Source: Undaria pinnatifida (Eukaryota > Sar > Phaeophyceae > Laminariales > Alariaceae). From it: DNA of 64,000 bases. A model generated the notes under the pieces. The model saw nothing but the letters and a program-made list of their open reading frames with translations, ran no database searches and was not told where the DNA came from. The stretch is taken from contig JABAKD010000021.1 in NCBI GenBank assembly GCA_012845835.1, forward strand, positions 4,118,206 to 4,182,205. Reading direction: 5' to 3'. The position numbers and the translations under genes were made by a program. Position 1 is the first letter of the stretch. Each line of letters begins with the position of its first letter. Below, one piece after another: positions 61,457 through 64,000 of this stretch.

Positions 61457-62065
61457 AGCCGTCCATGCCGCTGCTGCAATCCCCCCCCGCCCCCCCTGCC
61501 CCCAACGCCCCCTCCTTCCCAACCACCCGCACCATCGCCTCGACCTAGCACCACGCGTATAGCAAACCCCTACATCTATGCGACCTAAAGCCCTCCCCCC
61601 CCCCCCCGCCACATTCCCCCCTCCCCCTCCCCCACAAGAGGGATTCATAGTTTCCACGCACAAATTGTCCTGCCACACCTGTCCCCTCCCCCCCCTCCCC
61701 CCCTCCCGCCCCCCTTTTGATCAAAATCAGGCCCCCACGTCCTTCAAAACACCGCCCTCCCCTCGCCGGATATTCGACTTACAGGATTCACTTGATAAAC
61801 TGATGCATTTCCTTCCACAGCTGTCAGGTTTTTTCCCCCTCAGAAACAGGTTTTATAGTTTCCGCGCACAGACTGACTAACATCACCCTGTTGACCCTGA
61901 TAGCTACACTGTAGTTGCAAGGGGAGTCACCGACCTATATCCTTAATGAGGACACACAACCCGTAATTCGCGCGATCGGAGTATCACACGCAGCTTGCAA
62001 AGCTGAGTTTCGACAAAATATTCGGTCTCACAGCTGGGGTGTATTTTAATTTTTATAATAAGATT
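61457..62065 (+). repeat. Long GCAAGC element with C-rich leader
   Basis: C-runs 61480-61640, then the segment shared with 49186-49610 (61625-61880) and a complete GCAAGC part (61880-62065), close to 483-665. Confidence 0.75.
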
Positions 62066-62396
62066 AAGGGGCTGTTGCAGACACAGGCCACCCTTTGCAG
62101 GATTCTCTACTAGGCAGGTTCCACGTTGGTCACTAACTTGTACCTGGTACTAGATAAGCTCTTGTCTTAGTTCCACACACGCCGCGGACGAACTGAATAG
62201 CGTTCAATTCCGCGAGGCAAAGCACCATCCCCTTTTTCCTGTACGCACATGCCTTCACAGGCATGTAAAACCCTCTTGTCTCCAGCCATATCCCATACAT
62301 TACGCCTTTGGTTAGGCTCCCAGGGGAACACCATGACAGTAAACGACCCAAGCAAGAGCTAAATTCCGACGGTTTTATCAGTAGAGGTTGATCATT
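62066..62396. other. Unrecognised sequence
   Basis: One TACCTGGTACTAG word (62142). Open frames on the minus strand show no recognised domain. Confidence 0.35.
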
Positions 62397-62563
62397 TTTT
62401 AGCAGCGCACTTCCGGCACGGGTACAGAACACTTGGAGTTAGACTAGAATTTTTTGGGGGGGAGTGAAAAATGGGTATAACCCCTTTAGAGCCCCAAAAT
62501 CTCTCCCCATACTAACTTCAAGTAAATTTGTCCCCAGACGGTTTCCGATTGTAAAGGCGTTAA
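62397..62563. mobile_element. TTAA-MITE-b end next to a TTAA-MITE
   Basis: 62397-62460: TTTAGCAGCGCACTTCCGGC with AACACTTGGAGTTAGACTAG (plus). 62477-62563: TAACCCCTTTAGAGCCCC to GTAAAGGCGTTAA (minus). Confidence 0.72.
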
Positions 62564-63164
62564 GGAACCCCCCCCCTATCGTTCGGAAAAACGTTATCGT
62601 TTCCTCCAAAAAGGGGTATACCGTATACCTCTATCGCACAACAGGTACGTCTTAATACGGTACAGGGGGGTCGCTTTCAAGGAGTGGGTTTTAAGCGGCT
62701 GGCGAGTCATAACGTCGAGTCGGTCGCGACAATAGCAGAAATGTGATCTTGCGCTACTGCTGCTGCTGTATGTATTAATAGTACTTCGGCCGACGACATC
62801 GTCGCCGGTTCGCTATTAGTAACAAGCTCCGGGGAAAAAAAAAGCGCCGTGTATACTGGCACTCCTCCTTCTGGACCGCGCTCATCGGATGCCGTGCGTA
62901 TAGGACTCCATAGCCATCCCCATTATTAGCATGGCCTTGCTCGAAGGATATTCGTCCGTGTGACTGCGGGTAAAAGGTTGACCAATCATTACCCGCCGCA
63001 ACCAAGCCTCACAACACGCCCCCCTTCCCCCGCTGGAACGGCCAAGTGGCCACACCGAAAAACAAATAAATAAATCCGAAGCAGCCAACTGATACCCACG
63101 AAAGTACACGCAAGGAGCGGGAGTCCGTCCGCCTCTCAAGTGGTTCTTCGTAGGATGTAGCCCA

Positions 63165-63345
63165 CCCTTCGCGCGACTCACCGAAACACCCCCACCGCGC
63201 TTCGTGTGCTCAGTGCGCACGCGATATCTGCCTGGTCGGTGAAAACCCGGCGTGCTCCATCCCGGTATTGTCGAAATGCGAGGATCAACGATTTTAAGAC
63301 TACGGCTATGCATGAAACGAATACCGCCCCCTCTTCCCCCCCCCC
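63165..63345 (-). repeat. GGGTTTTCACC repeat copy, minus
   Basis: GACTCACCGAAACACCCCCA, GTCGGTGAAAACCCGGCGTG, GATTTTAAGACTACGGCTAT. Complete and close to 160-365. Confidence 0.75.
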
Positions 63346-63479
63346 CGCCCCCCTCCAGCGACGGTATAGGCGCAGGTCGGCCGCATGCACTACAGGATAA
63401 CTATCAAGAAGCAGAAAAAACTTACCCAGGCTGGTTTTCCCATACTAAAAAGGGCGTGTTGTAATCTAACTTCGGCATA

Positions 63480-63985
63480 ACCATGGATTTTCACGGGTCA
63501 GGCCATTTCTCGCGGGTCGGATCTGGTCAGCGTGGCCCGACCCGACACGTGATGGCCAAAAAATATACGCCCGACCCGACCCGTGACCTTTCGAACACCT
63601 CCTCCAGACCCGACCCGACCCGACCCGACCCGACCCGACCCGACCCGACCCGACCCGACCCGACCCGACCCGACCCGACCCGACCCGACCCGACCCGACC
63701 CGACCCGACCCGACCCGACCCGACCCGACCCGACCCGACCCGACCCGACCCGACCCGACCCGACCCGACCCGACCCGACCCGACCCGACCCGACCCGACC
63801 CGACCCGACCCGACCCGACCCGACCCGACCCGACCCGACCCGACCCGACCCGACCAGACCCGACCCGACCCGACCCGATCCAACCCGACCCGACTCGACT
63901 CGACCCGACCCGTCCTGCGGGAACTCGAAAACCTCCAGCCCGGACCCGCCGGTCGGATTTTGGCCCGTAAAAAGCCCTGGGTAGA
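63480..63985 (+). repeat. (CCCGA)n pentanucleotide array with flanks
   Basis: About 58 CCCGA units (63604-63905), nearly pure, with flanks matching 45905-46165 inverted (GATTTTCACGGGTCAGG; GGGAACTCGAAAACCTCC). Repeat-encoded PDPTR and RVGSG ORFs are artefacts. Confidence 0.93.
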
Positions 63986-64000
63986 ACGCGGCTCTCGGGT

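Noticed and set aside
63527-63984. ORFs of repeating RVGSG or PDPTR on both strands
   Set aside because: Pure pentanucleotide repeat; any 5-mer array without a stop reads open in all frames.

Overview
The window is eukaryotic nuclear DNA from an intron-rich, repeat-dense genome. The one gene I can read with certainty is a myosin motor on the minus strand. Its 13 visible exons (22920 down to 937) join in frame through consistent splice phases and give 582 residues: the N-terminal SH3-like start, the NPYQW segment, the P-loop GESGAGKT, switch [11 protein letters not shown], switch II DIFGFE and the HYAG motif. The relay end, converter, IQ motifs and tail lie beyond position 1, and the true start codon lies above 22920. 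The motor spelling ([19 protein letters not shown], then the switch I motif), the simple-sequence-laden introns and TTAGGG-like interstitial tracts fit a stramenopile such as a brown alga. That placement is inference only.

Layout. 1-22920: the myosin gene. Only about 8% is exon; introns run from 258 to 4749 bp and are filled with microsatellites, satellite-like arrays, SINEs and small inverted-repeat elements. Several introns start with long G/T-rich tracts on the sense strand, three carry decayed or exact copies of the preceding exon's 3' edge, and one uses a GC donor. 22921-44500: repeats, with possible upstream exons of the same or another minus-strand gene (25145-25200, 33405-33476), a 385-bp foldback, a six-copy 120-bp tandem array and a decayed coding-like heptad-repeat region (31.06-32.10 kb). 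44500-64000: more repeats, a possible membrane-protein exon near 44.7-44.9 kb, a GC-rich possible first exon (55009-55086), weak plus-strand exon candidates (58.2-61.5 kb) and two pentanucleotide arrays in related flanks.

Repeat families used below. SINE-1: tRNA-derived, about 320 bp, seven copies. SINE-2: a second tRNA-headed family, at least three copies. TTAA-MITE: about 80-95 bp, ends TTAACCCCTTT / AAAGGGGTTAA, about 18 copies, with a sibling group TTAA-MITE-b. GCGG elements: ends AAGGCGGT / ACCGCCTT, linked to a 32-bp satellite. GTCCCTC elements: ends near GTCCCTCTATAGTGC, continuing outward into a CAGTAGTAG and TACCAGGTA-type word. GCAAGC elements: core CTTTGCAAGCTGCGTG, about 15 copies. 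CGTCAAGG repeats: hairpin-rich arrays. GGGTTTTCACC repeats: five copies. No CRISPR, rRNA or intact tRNA gene was seen. The genes do not form a pathway: this is one large cytoskeletal gene in a sea of transposon-derived sequence.
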